64,000 nucleotides of DNA from Cycas panzhihuaensis. Its lineage: Eukaryota; Cycadophyta. A model generated the notes under the pieces. It saw nothing but the letters and a program-made list of their open reading frames with translations, made no database searches and had not been told where the DNA came from. Each line of letters starts with the position of its first letter. Within the stretch, counting starts at the first letter, position 1. Of the stretch, positions 49,662 through 60,261 are shown one piece after another. The position numbers and the translations under genes are program-made. The stretch lies in assembly GCA_023213395.1 (NCBI GenBank), contig CM041465.1:151597741-151661740 (forward strand), written 5' to 3'.

Positions 49662-51309
49662 GGTTGATCAAAATCATGACTTGGGTAACATCTTAGATAA
49701 TAATCATAGTTCCACACACTCACATAGGGTTAATTTTTCCCTTATGAGCAAAGTATTAGAGACTTGTGAGCCTGAAACCTTTGATGAGGCTAATTAACAT
49801 GAATATTGACAAAAAATAATGGAAGATGAATATAACTATATTGTTAAAAATGACACTTAGGAGCTAGTCAATTTACCTCCAAAGAAAAGGCTATTGGTAC
49901 CAAATGGATCTACAAAACCAAGTTTTGTTCAGATGGCTCCATCGACAAATATAAGGCTAGATTGGTTGCTAATGGGTATGCTAAAATAGAAGGCATTGAC
50001 TATACTAAAACTTTTACCTCTATTGCTTGGATGGAATCGATTAGAATGATGATGAGATTAGCAGCCCAAATGGGTTGGAAAGTTTACCAAATAGATGTTA
50101 AAAGTGTCTTCCTCAATGACTATATCAAAGAGGATATTTACGTCACTCAACCCCTTGGTTTTGAAGTTAAGGGGGTAGAAAACAAAGTGTATAAACTGAA
50201 AAAGACACTCTATGGTTTAAAACAAGCACCTAGGGCTTAATATTCCTATATAGATAAATACTTCAGAGATTAAGGGTTTGAAAGATCTCAAGTAGATCCT
50301 AACTTGTATATTAAAATCAAGGGAGATTTAATCCTAATAGTTAGACTTTATGTGGATGACCTTGTGTATACTGGAAACGACTCCCATCTATTGTGACAAT
50401 TCAAATATGCTATGTGTAAAGAATTTAAGATGACAGATTTGGGGCTTATGCATTACTTCCTAGGCTTGGAAGTATATCAAGATAAGAAGGGCATTTTCGT
50501 TTCCCAATAGAAATATACTTTGGACTTATTACAAAAGTTCAAAATGATAGACTGTAAACCATTGGCAACCCCAATAGAAACAAGAATCAAGCTCTCCAAG
50601 TAGTATGACTCTACATCAGTTGATCCAACACTTTACAAATAACTTATTGGTAGCTTGATATATTTGACATCCACTCGATCAGATATAACACACTTAGTCA
50701 GCATTGTGTTTAGGTTTATACAAGATCCAAAGACCACCCATTGGCAAGCAACTAAGAGAATTCTCTGATATCTCAAAGGAACTCCAAATTATGGGCTATA
50801 CTGCAAAGCTTCTCCAAAATTTTAGTTGACTAGCTATACAAACATAGATTGGGTAGGAGATATTGATGATAGGAAATCAACAATAGGTTATATGTTTAGT
50901 ATGGGATCAATAGCCATAGCATGGAGTACAAAGAAATAGAACATATTTTTCTAATCTATAACTGAGGAAGAGTACAAAGTAGCAGTAGTATGTGTATATG
51001 AATAAGTTTGGTTAAGAAGACTACTACAAGATTTCTAGATAAAATAGAAAGATCCCCTTCAGAATTTAGTATGACAATCAGAGCACTATTCAAATGGAAA
51101 AGAATCTAGTTTTTCATGGCAGAATAAAACACATCAAGACTCAACATCACTTCATACGAGAACTAGTACAAGCAAAAGAAATTGAATTGGCCTATTATAG
51201 CACTAAAGATTAAACATTAGATATATTTATAAAGGCATTGAGCAAAGTCAAATTCCAGAAATTTATAGAAAGCTTGGAAGTTGTTTACATAGGGCATTAT
51301 AGAGGAGAA
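49662..51309 (+). pseudogene. Copia reverse transcriptase and RNase H of element P
   Basis: Plus strand. Reverse transcriptase has LVANGYAKIEGIDYTKTF-type sequence in the long open stretch 49962-50240, with VYQIDVKSVFLNDYIKEDIY and VYKLKKTLYGLKQAPRA. The catalytic box LYVDDLVYTGN is at about 50347-50379, and the substrate-binding GLMHYFLGLEVYQ follows. RNase H includes LTSYTNIDWVGDIDDRKS, SITEEEYKVAVV and GRIKHIKTQHHFIRELVQ. The stops are fewer than in neighbouring elements (first at 50238). It ends GHYRGEC just before the LTR. Confidence 0.87.
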
Positions 51310-51593
51310 TGTTGGGATAACACCTAATGTGCGCATGGAGATATGCACCTATGACCCTTCAAAGCCACCTTTGGGGCTCCCTAAGGCACCTTAAGTGGCA
51401 TATCATCTTCCTATAGCCACTATATATTGATAAATTATTATTAAGGTACGTGTTTCTATTTGTTAATTGTATTTTTTTAATATTAATTTGAAATATATGC
51501 AGGTCTGGTTGAGGCACTTGTCGCCTCCCTAAATTATCTATAAATGAGGTGGGAATACCTCCTTGGTGTTTTTTAACACTGCCCACTATTTCA
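51310..51593 (+). repeat. 3' LTR of element P (family C)
   Basis: It starts TGTTGGGATAACACCTAATG and ends CCCACTATTTCA. The body (CAAAGCCACC, GGTGGGAATACCTCCTTGG, TTTTTTAACAC) matches the minus-strand LTR at 62988-63281, which defines family C. Confidence 0.83.
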
Positions 51594-52061
51594 TTGGATA
51601 TTTTTTTGACTTTGATAAAACATATACTCACCATTGTGAAGTTCCGCTCTGCACCTCGTCCTTCAAACCCTTGAATGAAAATAGGTTTCTTCCCACTGTT
51701 TGACAATGTCTCATCTTTGAAGAATTTACTAATTATGTCTACTTAATAGTACTTAAGGGTATATGTTTGACAATAGACATTAAAGGGAGTGCTTTTACTT
51801 CAAAGATGACATTTGAAACACCTAAGAACCTACTAAAATGATCTTACAACATGCATCATTAATGAAAATGATACATACATAAAACACTTACAACTATCTA
51901 AACACCTAAATAACTCAAGCTGATACACGTATTTAAAAAATATAATAGAAGTTTCAAGTATTAAAACACATAAATGTATCATTCTATAATAATATAAATG
52001 CTTATAATAGACCTTAGACCTATGCAATGAGGATAATAACCAACTAGATTGCACCTAAATT
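51594..52061. other. Leader remnant of element O
   Basis: Between the P LTR and the O primer site. On the minus strand 51614-51706 gives MSNSGKKPIFIQGFEGRGAE and then RNFTM followed by GTGAGTATATG, an exon-like end with a donor-like GT. The rest (51740-52061) is AT-rich with no motif. Confidence 0.4.
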
Positions 52062-52073
52062 ACTCTGATACCA
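52062..52073 (-). other. Primer-binding site of element O
   Basis: The minus strand reads TGGTATCAGAGT, 11 of 12 bases of the initiator-tRNA-Met site, directly against the 5' LTR. Confidence 0.88.
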
Positions 52074-52401
52074 TGTAGAAACTAGTTGTCAAGATTAAAC
52101 AATATGAGAATGATAGACCTATGAAAACCTTTAAAAAATTTGATTTCACTAAACTAGAAATCTTATCTTATTCTCATATAAATTCTCTCCTATTTATAAT
52201 GAATAAAATTAGTACATATATAGAAATCTAAAAGGAATATTGATTTCTTTATGATCGACACATGTGAAAAAGGTGGTATACCATCTAATGACTTACAATT
52301 CTCATATTATGAAAAATTGGAATAATAAACTAATAATACATGAACAAAGGGGGAGGTTCATAACTATACATTATGATCCAAATAAACATTAATCTTCAAA
52401 A
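52074..52401 (-). repeat. 5' LTR of element O
   Basis: Plus strand starts TGTAGAAACT and ends CTTCAAAA, where the partner has CTTTAACA. CTTTT follows, matching the left flank. Confidence 0.87.
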
Positions 52402-52866
52402 CTTTTATAGTTGACCTCTTTAGATCTTCATAAGAGATATTAAAGCACAGTTCAATGAAAAAAAAAAAAAAAACACAAAATAAAAAACATTTATTATCTT
52501 ATAAAGCTATTAATTGTGATATATTATTCTACCAATCTATCAACTATTATCTAAATGTAGAATAAAAGATTAATAAAAAGAAAAACCTAGCCTTCTTCCC
52601 ACTAAATCAAGTAACAACTCTAAAATATGTAATTATGCTCTAGATTAATTCATGATTGAAATATTATGAACTCATGGATAGGTGTTTTAAAAAGATGTAT
52701 AATTAATAATAATACTAGTGTTTATGTTTCTATATTTGAGAACCCTATTATGGTTATCTATAATAATTGTTTATATAATTATGCTTACCATTAGAGCTAG
52801 TAACATCTCATTTAAACTATAACCTAACAACTATCGTCTTAGTTTATTTCCACAAAAAAATGAAGA
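52402..52866. other. AT-rich intergenic sequence
   Basis: I see nothing recognisable here apart from poly(A) near 52460. It runs into the microsatellite. Confidence 0.5.
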
Positions 52867-53472
<606 letters not shown>

Positions 53473-53813
53473 TACCCATGCTCATTTTACCTAAGAAAGT
53501 CATGTCATTACATGGAGCACTATACTTCATTTTATCTGGGTTTAGAGATAAACTTTACAGTTAGATAACTTAAGCTAGGTCTCTACTAGGAGATAGTCTT
53601 CTTAAGTATACAAGCACTACCTATAATAAAGAAACCTTCATAGGAGACACTATAAGATCATATCATCTTTGTGGTTTTTACTATTTTTAAGCATTTTTAG
53701 GTGGAGCACTATAACGTAATACATACGTATCTCCTTTCATTTTAAGAGCACAGAGGACAAAGCAAATCAATATTCCTTAACCCATAGTTGAAACAGTAAA
53801 TTAAATCTCTAAA
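53473..53813. other. Short intergenic stretch
   Basis: No motif recognised. It separates the microsatellite from the copia D LTR. Confidence 0.4.
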
Positions 53814-54057
53814 TAATTATTTGTGGTATTGAAAAATACTTAGGTGGTACACCTAGATTATTTATAGTTGTGGGGAGGCACAAGCCCGCCTCTACCCAGC
53901 CGTTAGTTCAAAAATTAAAAAAATAATAAATTAAAGCACAAATGTACCTTGTAGGATCGAGGATGACTGGTAGTGGATCGAAGATAGATAGTGGTGGCCC
54001 GCTGGTTCCCTAGGTCCATTTGCACATAGATTTAGTATAATGGACATTATACTAACA
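53814..54057 (-). repeat. 3' LTR of element D
   Basis: The right end ATACTAACA is next to the purine tract. The layout (a GGTATTGAAAAATAC-like start, GTGGGGAGGCACAAGC, A-rich middle) parallels the family C LTR at 62988-63281, so D and C are related. The left boundary is approximate. Confidence 0.6.
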
Positions 54058-55570
54058 TTCTTCCTTATAATATCTATTATGTATAACTCTAAGTTTTTCT
54101 TCAAATTTATGGAACTTGATTTTTTTTAATGCCTTTGTAAAGATATCTATCGTTTGATCTTCTGTGCTACAATACACCAACTCAATTTCACCTGTTTGGA
54201 CCAATTCTTGAATGAAATGATGTTGAGTCTCAACATGCTTAGTTTTGCCATGGAAAACTAGATTATGAGTCATTTGAATGGTGCTTTGATTATCACACCA
54301 AATCTTGGTAGGGTCTTTCTGTTCCATCTGAAGATCATGTAGAAGTCATACTAATCATACTATTTCACATACACCTAAAACGACTGCTTTGTATTCTACT
54401 TCTACTGTAGATAAAGAAACTGTATTTTGTTTCTTTGTGCTCCATACAATGATTACTAAACCTAAACTAAATGTATACTTGAAGTAGATTTTCTATAATT
54501 AATATCTCCTACCTAATTAGAATCTATATATCCAATCAACCTGAAGTTTGGTAAAGATTTATAGTATAATCTATAATCTATTGTACCCTTTAAGTATCAT
54601 AAAATCTACTTAGCTGCTTGCCAATGAGTGGATTTGGGATCTTGCATGAATCTTGATACTACACTAATTGCATACATAATATTAGGTCATGTAGATGTCA
54701 AATATATCAAGTTACCAATCAATTATCTATAAAGTATAGGATCCACTAGTGCAGAGTTATCAAGTTTAAATAACTTAATACCAACTTCAGTAGGTGTAGC
54801 TAAGGCTTTGCAATCACTCATCATAAACTTTTGGAGTAATTACAAGGTATATTTTCTTTGAAAAATGAAAATGTCGTCATCATCTTGCCATACTTCTAAT
54901 CCTAGGATGTAATGCATCAAGCCCAAGTTAGTCATTTCAAATTCTTTACACATATCATCCTTGAACTTATGTGAAAGGTGAGAGTCATTTCATATATAGA
55001 CAAGGTCATTTACATAAAGTCCCACTATCAAAATAGAATCTCCTTTGATTTTGATGTACACATTTAGATCTAATTGAATTCTTTCGAATCCTTGGTCTTT
55101 GAAATATCTATCAATCTGAGAATACCATACTCTAGATGTTTGTTTTAATCCATAAAGTGCCTTTTTAGTTTATATACTTTATCTTCTTCTCCCCTAACTT
55201 TAAAACCGTTTGGCTATTAAACATAAATATCCTCTTTAATATATCCATTAAGGAGTGCATTTTTGACATCCATTTGATGAACATCCTAGCCCTTTTGGGT
55301 AGCCAAACTCAACATCATATGGACTGTCTCCATTTATATAATAGGAGTAAATGTTTAACTATAGTCTATGCCTTTCCTTTAGGCATATCCTTTAGCTACA
55401 AGTCTTACCTTATATTTATTAATTGATCCATTAGATCTAAATTTGGTCTTATAAACCCATTTGGTTCCAATGGTCTTCTTGTTGAGAGGAAGGTCAATAA
55501 GTTCCCATGTATTATTCTTCATTATGGAATTATATTCCTCTTCTATATCTTTTCTCTAATCATCATGAGT
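54058..55570 (-). pseudogene. Copia reverse transcriptase and RNase H of element D
   Basis: Minus strand. RNase H ends in a clean 91-codon piece at 54052-54327 with WCDNQSTIQMTHNLVFHGKT, HVETQHHFIQELVQ, VYCSTEDQTIDIFTKALKK and KFHKFEEKLRV. Further up are the RNase H core and the reverse transcriptase, including TKWVYKTKF near 55440-55465 and MDVKNALLNGYIKEDIY-like sequence near 55225-55275. The catalytic box at about 55000-55020 reads YVND instead of YVDD, so a catalytic aspartate is lost in addition to the stops. Confidence 0.87.
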
Positions 55571-55579
55571 ATTAGCCTT

Positions 55580-55957
55580 CTCAAAAGTGTGAGGCTCATG
55601 AGTTTCCATGACTTGACTCATAAGAGCAAAGTTCACCCTATGTGAACGAGTAAATCTTCTATTATAATTATTATCTAGAATATTATCTAAGTTATGGTTC
55701 CTTTAAACCCATCTAGAGAACCTTTGTGATTGAGGTTGAGAGGAGGTTCTCTCATCACTTAGTACACCAATGTTTTGTCTTGGATCTTATCTAGGTGGCA
55801 CATATATGGACCTAGTAATTGAGTCAAGGTTTATCATAATACCTTTGTCTTTATCTTGAACATAATCGAAGTGATAACAATCATTTTCTTTAAACACAAT
55901 TTCCCTACTCACCATGACCTTTCTTGCTTTGGGATCATATACTTCATAAAATTTGGA
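55580..55957 (-). pseudogene. Integrase C-terminal part and linker of element D
   Basis: Minus strand. SKFYEVYDPKARKVMVSREI followed by VFKENDCYHFDY at 55787-55960 is the copia integrase C-terminal strand block. An acidic linker and the ETHEPHTFEK motif are at about 55570-55620. The frame is broken at 55957 by element E and resumes at 59672 as INYSDV and DDKSIKYIF. Confidence 0.82.
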
Positions 55958-56174
55958 TGTTGGAATATTAGTAATACACATTTGTTATGTCCGACACTCA
56001 CTATCATATCATGTATTATAAATACACATATAGTGCATCATATGATGTATCTCTTATAAAAATATTTTGTTGGTGTTAATACAATTTGAGATTCCTTAAA
56101 GGTACTATTTGATCTTGAGGTGGTTTATTTCTATTTTATGAATATTATTTTTTATGTAGGTTTATTTTTTAACA
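55958..56174 (+). repeat. 5' LTR of element E
   Basis: It starts TGTTGGAATATTAGTAATAC and ends TTTTTTAACA. It aligns with 59438-59671. The 3' copy has an extra segment near its start (CCACATGTAAGTGAGT). Confidence 0.88.
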
Positions 56175-56185
56175 TGGTATCAGAG
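56175..56185 (+). other. Primer-binding site of element E
   Basis: TGGTATCAGAG, the canonical initiator-tRNA-Met site, immediately after the 5' LTR. Confidence 0.9.
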
Positions 56186-58275
56186 AGAGGTTGAGTGAGG
56201 TGTTGGTTAGTAAAACCCTAATTCTATTGGTGTGTGAGGAGGTGGCTTCGTAGGGCTATTGATTCTTGTTCCTTTGTTCGATGATGCTCATTCCTCTTGT
56301 AGCTATTTGAGCCCCGTTTGAGCCTGCTGAAGGTGTCAGATCCTTGTTTAAAGGTGCCATTAAATTTGCATTCCTTGGAGACGATTTCTAACCCTCTATT
56401 CTCAGTGGGAGAGTGCATAACTCCATGAGTCTAGTTGTAGAGCCATAAGTCATAAAATTACAGTCAATAATAAAGGCATATTCTTATTAAAATATATTCT
56501 GATCAACCTTTTATCATTTTAAGGTTTGAATATACATGTTTTGTCACCCTTGAGAGATGATTAATGGTCATTGCATCTTTGCACTCTATATGATAGTTAA
56601 TATTGCGAGTATGTTTTATATTACAATCATCCTTTAAATATTATTTAGTAGTTGTGCGATTTATTATGCCTGCATAATTTAATATCTATAGCCTGTGTGA
56701 TTAATACATATGTAGCTAACTGTTTTTCTATTTGTCATTATATAGTTTGTCACTTGTTTATTATATATTATTCTACCTATTTTTTATATTTATACACCTA
56801 CTCATCTCTATCATTTTGTATGGATGATATATTTATGTCATCTGATTAGTATAATATATTTGCTTGGTGTATTTATGTCTGCATGGAATGATAATCTCTG
56901 TGTCTACTATATTTTGTCTGCTCTTATATCCATGGTGATATACCCTTTGATACCCTATGTATAGTTGATTCAATCATCATTGAAAATATTAGTCAGCTGT
57001 GTATATTAAATACAATGAGTCATTGGATTGATAGTGTTAGTATGGTTAATTTTATGGCTTCTAAATTTTTTCAATCAAAGTCATCACTGAATATATACTT
57101 TGATAAAGTCGACTTTACATGTATTTTTAATATTATTACAACTGCCATTTTAAAATCATCTTTTATATATATTATTTTGATATATATCAAGTTGCCCGTG
57201 CCTTCTTTTTGATGATTTATATAATCTTTACCATTGATATTTGACTATAGATGTCACTTATCATATTTGAATTCACTTTATATTAATATTTTAAAGTGAT
57301 TTTGATTCTTTATAATGTTGTCAATGTTATAATATCATTGTGCATTATTATTTGCCTTTGATATATTTTAACATTATGTTGCCATATTGAAGTTTAATTG
57401 AAACCTTTTATTTAATAACATCATCTTTACAAAGGGTGAATTTATATATTTTATGGTAACATGAGGCATATATATGGTGTCTTAATGGTGATTTAAGGGT
57501 GATATGAGGCAATGAGGTGCTTATTACATGTAAATACATGGTTGAGTTTGATGGGTGGAGTAGTCAAAATAGTGAATTATTATTAGTTGACTAAAGGATG
57601 GGATGAAGCAGTAGATTACCTCTTTAGTGAACATCTTTTTGGTGATGTGGTTTTGGGTGACATGCTAGCTATGGTATATTTTTTTAAGCATGTGTTCACA
57701 TGAGAAGGTATGGATAATATAAGGTGATGTTAAGTTCTCTAGCATACAATTACGTGAGGAGTTTAAGAGGCGACTATATGCTCTTTGCATATATCCACAT
57801 AAAAAATCTATTAGGCAAAGGACATAAAGAGGGCATGTTTGATGGTGTGTTTTTTTAATTGACTAAGTGGGAAAAGAAAGATGAGTTTTGTTGAAAATAC
57901 TTGAGTTGTAGGAAAGTAAACTTTGTTGAGTGGTGTAGAACATTGCATAACTTATACATGTATGGCTTACTTATTAATTAGTAATATTATGGCATGAGTC
58001 ATGTTTTGGGTAATTAAGTGAAGTGTAGTGTGTCTTGGCGATTTAGTAGCGATATATGGCATGTATGATCATTGTGAAATTTATGAGGCATTGATTTGGT
58101 GAAGTGAGTGTTTTAGATACTATGTGACTATTTGGCGATATAAGAAATGGATAAAGTAATGATATGATGATGAAGTTAGTGATATGAGGGACATGAAATA
58201 TGAGAGAGTTTGTTGAGAATGATTAATAGGCAAGTTACCAATGTTAAGTGAGTTTATTGATTGAAAAAATGGGAC
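56186..58275. other. Leader of element E
   Basis: Two kilobases between primer site and gag, AT-rich, with scattered short frames but no motif. A G-rich, T-rich segment lies at 57470-58260. Confidence 0.5.
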
Positions 58276-59089
58276 ATGTTATTTGAAGGTATACTTTCAA
58301 TCATGGAGGAAAATGATGTGGTCATATATGTTCATGAGACAAATGAATATTACTTAAGGGATTCACTTCTTTTGGTACCTAAGTATAATGGAGCAAACTA
58401 TTTCTTTTGGAAAATTAAAATGAGATGTTTTTTTTTTATAGCTAGAGGTTTGTCGAAACTTATTATTGATATATATGATATTCCTAAGAATGAAGAAGAG
58501 AGGAAAAAACTCAAGAAGAAAGATAAATAAGTGTTTATCATGATTCTGATTGCATTAGATAAGGTTGATCTTCCTTCTGCATATCATTTTTTCATTCCTA
58601 ATATTCATCATGTAAGTAGTGCTAAGGAAGCTTGGGATTTTTTAAAGGATGTATTTGAACAAACTCCTGAAGAGATACAACAAATGATCAAAAAGGAAAA
58701 TAAGATTAGTGATGGTTATAATATAGGTAAAACAAATAAAGAGAGTATTATCAACACTAATAAAATGATATGTCAAGATAAAGAATGCATGAGTACTTAT
58801 GAATTTCTACTAAATATAAAGAGATTATGGTTGAATGTATTGATGGGACTACAACTACTATTGAAAACGTTAAGAGTGACGAATTGATAAAGGTTTATTT
58901 AGATGACACTATTATTTCAAGGAAAATTGAATATGAATCTGATGATCCTATAGAAGATGAGTCTTGTATTCATTCAAGTCTAAATGATATTTTTTCTTTG
59001 AGTATTGATTCAAGTTCAAAGAGTATACAAGTTGATGAAGATTTTACTCCAAAGGTTACTATTGTATATGGTGATCAAGAATTTATATA
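58276..59089 (+). pseudogene. UBN2-type copia gag of element E
   Basis: In-frame ATGs are at 58276 and 58303. VPKYNGANYFFWKIKMRCFF gives the N-terminal tryptophan motif. The UBN2-type core follows a TAA at 58528-58530: VFIMILIALDKVDLPSAY and VSSAKEAWDFLKDVFEQ. Near 58820 the frame shifts by one, and the last part (VECIDGTTTTIENVKSDELI, then an acidic serine-rich stretch) runs to a stop at 59088. A one-base correction at 58820 and the TAA would be needed for a single frame. There is no zinc knuckle. It would build virus-like particles for packaging. Confidence 0.8.
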
Positions 59090-59207
59090 GGATAATGATG
59101 ATAGGCAAGTTATATTTGAATATGGTCAGTTACAGGTTTTACATCAAAATCAAACTATACCAGCTATGATGAAGAATCAAGATTTGCACTTGCTAGAGTT
59201 ACTAGAA

Positions 59208-59378
59208 CAAAGACATCACTATAGGATTGAAGATAAAAATTAATCTAAAAATATCATCCTACAATAAAGGCATCAATACAGAATTGAAGACGAAAATCAA
59301 GTTGAAGATATCATTCTATAGCAAAGACATCACTACAAGATTGATGACAAGGATTAAGTTGAAGACATCATCTTTAAG
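59208..59378. repeat. Three 57-bp repeats coding a 19-residue unit, element E
   Basis: Units start near 59208, 59265 and 59322 (CAAAGACATCAC, TAAAGGCATCAA, CAAAGACATCAC). On the plus strand each reads as a variant of QRHHYRIEDKN...IIL, with stops in places. They lie between gag and the 3' LTR, where pol would normally be. Confidence 0.8.
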
Positions 59379-59437
59379 ACATTTCTAAGGACAAGGCGTT
59401 ATAAATACAAATGACCTAAATGTACATTAAAGAAGAG

Positions 59438-59671
59438 TGTTAGAATATTAATAATGCACATATGTTATATACCACATGTAAGTGAGTCTCACACTCATTA
59501 TCATATCATGTATTATAAACATATATATAGTGTATCATATGATATATCTGTTGTAAAAATATTTGGTTGGTATTAATACAATTTGAGGTACTTTAAGGGT
59601 ATTGTTCGATCTTGAGGTGGTTTTTTTCTATTTTGTGAATATTATTTTCTATGAGGGTTTACTTTTCAACA
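59438..59671 (+). repeat. 3' LTR of element E
   Basis: It starts TGTTAGAATATTAATAATGC and ends CTTTTCAACA. The preceding AAAGAAGAG is the likely polypurine tract. Confidence 0.87.
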
Positions 59672-59820
59672 TCGGAAACATCACTATAGTTAATAAATAT
59701 ATATTTAATACTTTTATCATCTAGATAAATCCTCTTTTGTTTAGGGACATGGATATGATGGATTTAGAGGAGTAGAGCACGACTTTAGATCATGAGCATT
59801 TTGAGAAAATAAGTGATTTC
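59672..59820 (-). pseudogene. Integrase fragment of element D resumed
   Basis: The minus strand reads IHVPKQKRIYLDDKSIKYIF and INYSDV, which joins directly to the frame at 55957 once element E and one target copy are removed. It stops where the family C LTR starts at 59821. Confidence 0.75.
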
Positions 59821-59893
59821 TGATAGTTGGTGGTGTTAAAAAATACCAAGGAGGTATTCCCACCCTTTAAATAGAGATTTTTGGGAAGGCAAT
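59821..59893 (-). repeat. Family C LTR terminus, interrupted by element Y
   Basis: Starts TGATAGTTGGTGGTGTTAAA and matches 62988-63060 at all but two or so of 73 bases. It is the plus-left end of a minus-strand family C LTR inserted in element D. Element Y begins at 59894. Confidence 0.8.
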
Positions 59894-60249
59894 TGTTAGT
59901 GTGGCAGTTAATTATTAAGCCACTTAATTAATGTTAATGTGGTTTAATTATATGAAAAGGTGTGAGCGAAAAGATGCGACTTATTCAGAGGGTCACAACC
60001 CTAATCGGGTGGCACCTCTTTGGAGAATATAAAAGCCTTGAGGCCTTGTATATTCATCATCCAAGTTCATTGTGTGATAATCAATGATCCCTTGAGGATC
60101 CTTTTGTGGTGGGTTTTTTCCCGAAAGGGTTTCCCACGTATATCCTGTGTTCTGTGCCTATCTTCTGTGTATATTTTATATTGTGCTTACTGTGTATGGT
60201 AAAAGATCCTGCGTATGAGAACACATGTATGTCTTTATGTTCTCGAACA
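59894..60249 (+). repeat. 5' LTR of element Y
   Basis: A 356-base LTR, starting TGTTAGTGTGGCAGTTAATT and ending TTCTCGAACA. The internal TATAAAAG at about 60027-60034 is a likely LTR promoter, upstream of a CCTTGAGGCCTTG block. Confidence 0.92.
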
Positions 60250-60261
60250 TGGTATCAGAGC
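60250..60261 (+). other. Primer-binding site of element Y
   Basis: TGGTATCAGAGC, an exact initiator-tRNA-Met site directly after the LTR. Confidence 0.93.

Larger units (their letters stand above)
49650..51593 (+). mobile_element. 5'-truncated plus-strand copia P
   Basis: It begins abruptly inside the linker before reverse transcriptase (WVDQNHDLGN, then HSHRVNFSLMSKVLE) and ends with a complete 3' LTR (51310-51593). It has no 5' LTR, gag, protease or integrase. It lies head-to-head against the truncated integrase of element O. One deletion would explain both losses. Confidence 0.8.
41666..52401 (-). mobile_element. Copia element O with two elements inside
   Basis: LTRs are at 41666-41992 and 52074-52401. 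The target duplication is perfect: CTTTT at 41661-41665 and 52402-52406. The primer site (plus ACTCTGATACCA, 52062-52073) abuts the right LTR, giving minus orientation. The purine tract is next to 41992 (minus AAGGAGAAG). Its own sequence is 41993-42449, 47526 to about 49645, and 51594-52061. Gag, protease and the start of integrase are missing. Confidence 0.9.
55958..59671 (+). mobile_element. Gag-only LTR element E (non-autonomous)
   Basis: LTRs are at 55958-56174 and 59438-59671. The flanks TTGGA (55953-55957) and TCGGA (59672-59676) fit a 5-bp duplication with one change. The primer site TGGTATCAGAG at 56175-56185 is exact for its first 11 bases and touches the LTR. The only coding region is gag at about 58276-59370, with no pol. 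It splits the integrase of element D. Confidence 0.9.
53814..59820 (-). mobile_element. Copia element D, interrupted by E and cut by a family C LTR
   Basis: A minus-strand element. Its 3' LTR is at about 53814-54057. A purine tract follows (minus AAGGAAGAA). RNase H and reverse transcriptase are at 54058-55570 and the integrase end at 55580-55957. After element E (55958-59671) the integrase resumes at 59672-59820, where a family C LTR begins. The upstream half is outside or destroyed. Confidence 0.85.

Noticed and set aside
56652-57212. Two 65-codon plus-strand frames in the leader of element E
   Set aside because: They have no recognisable motif and the hydrophobic bias expected from T-rich DNA. 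They lie between primer site and gag.
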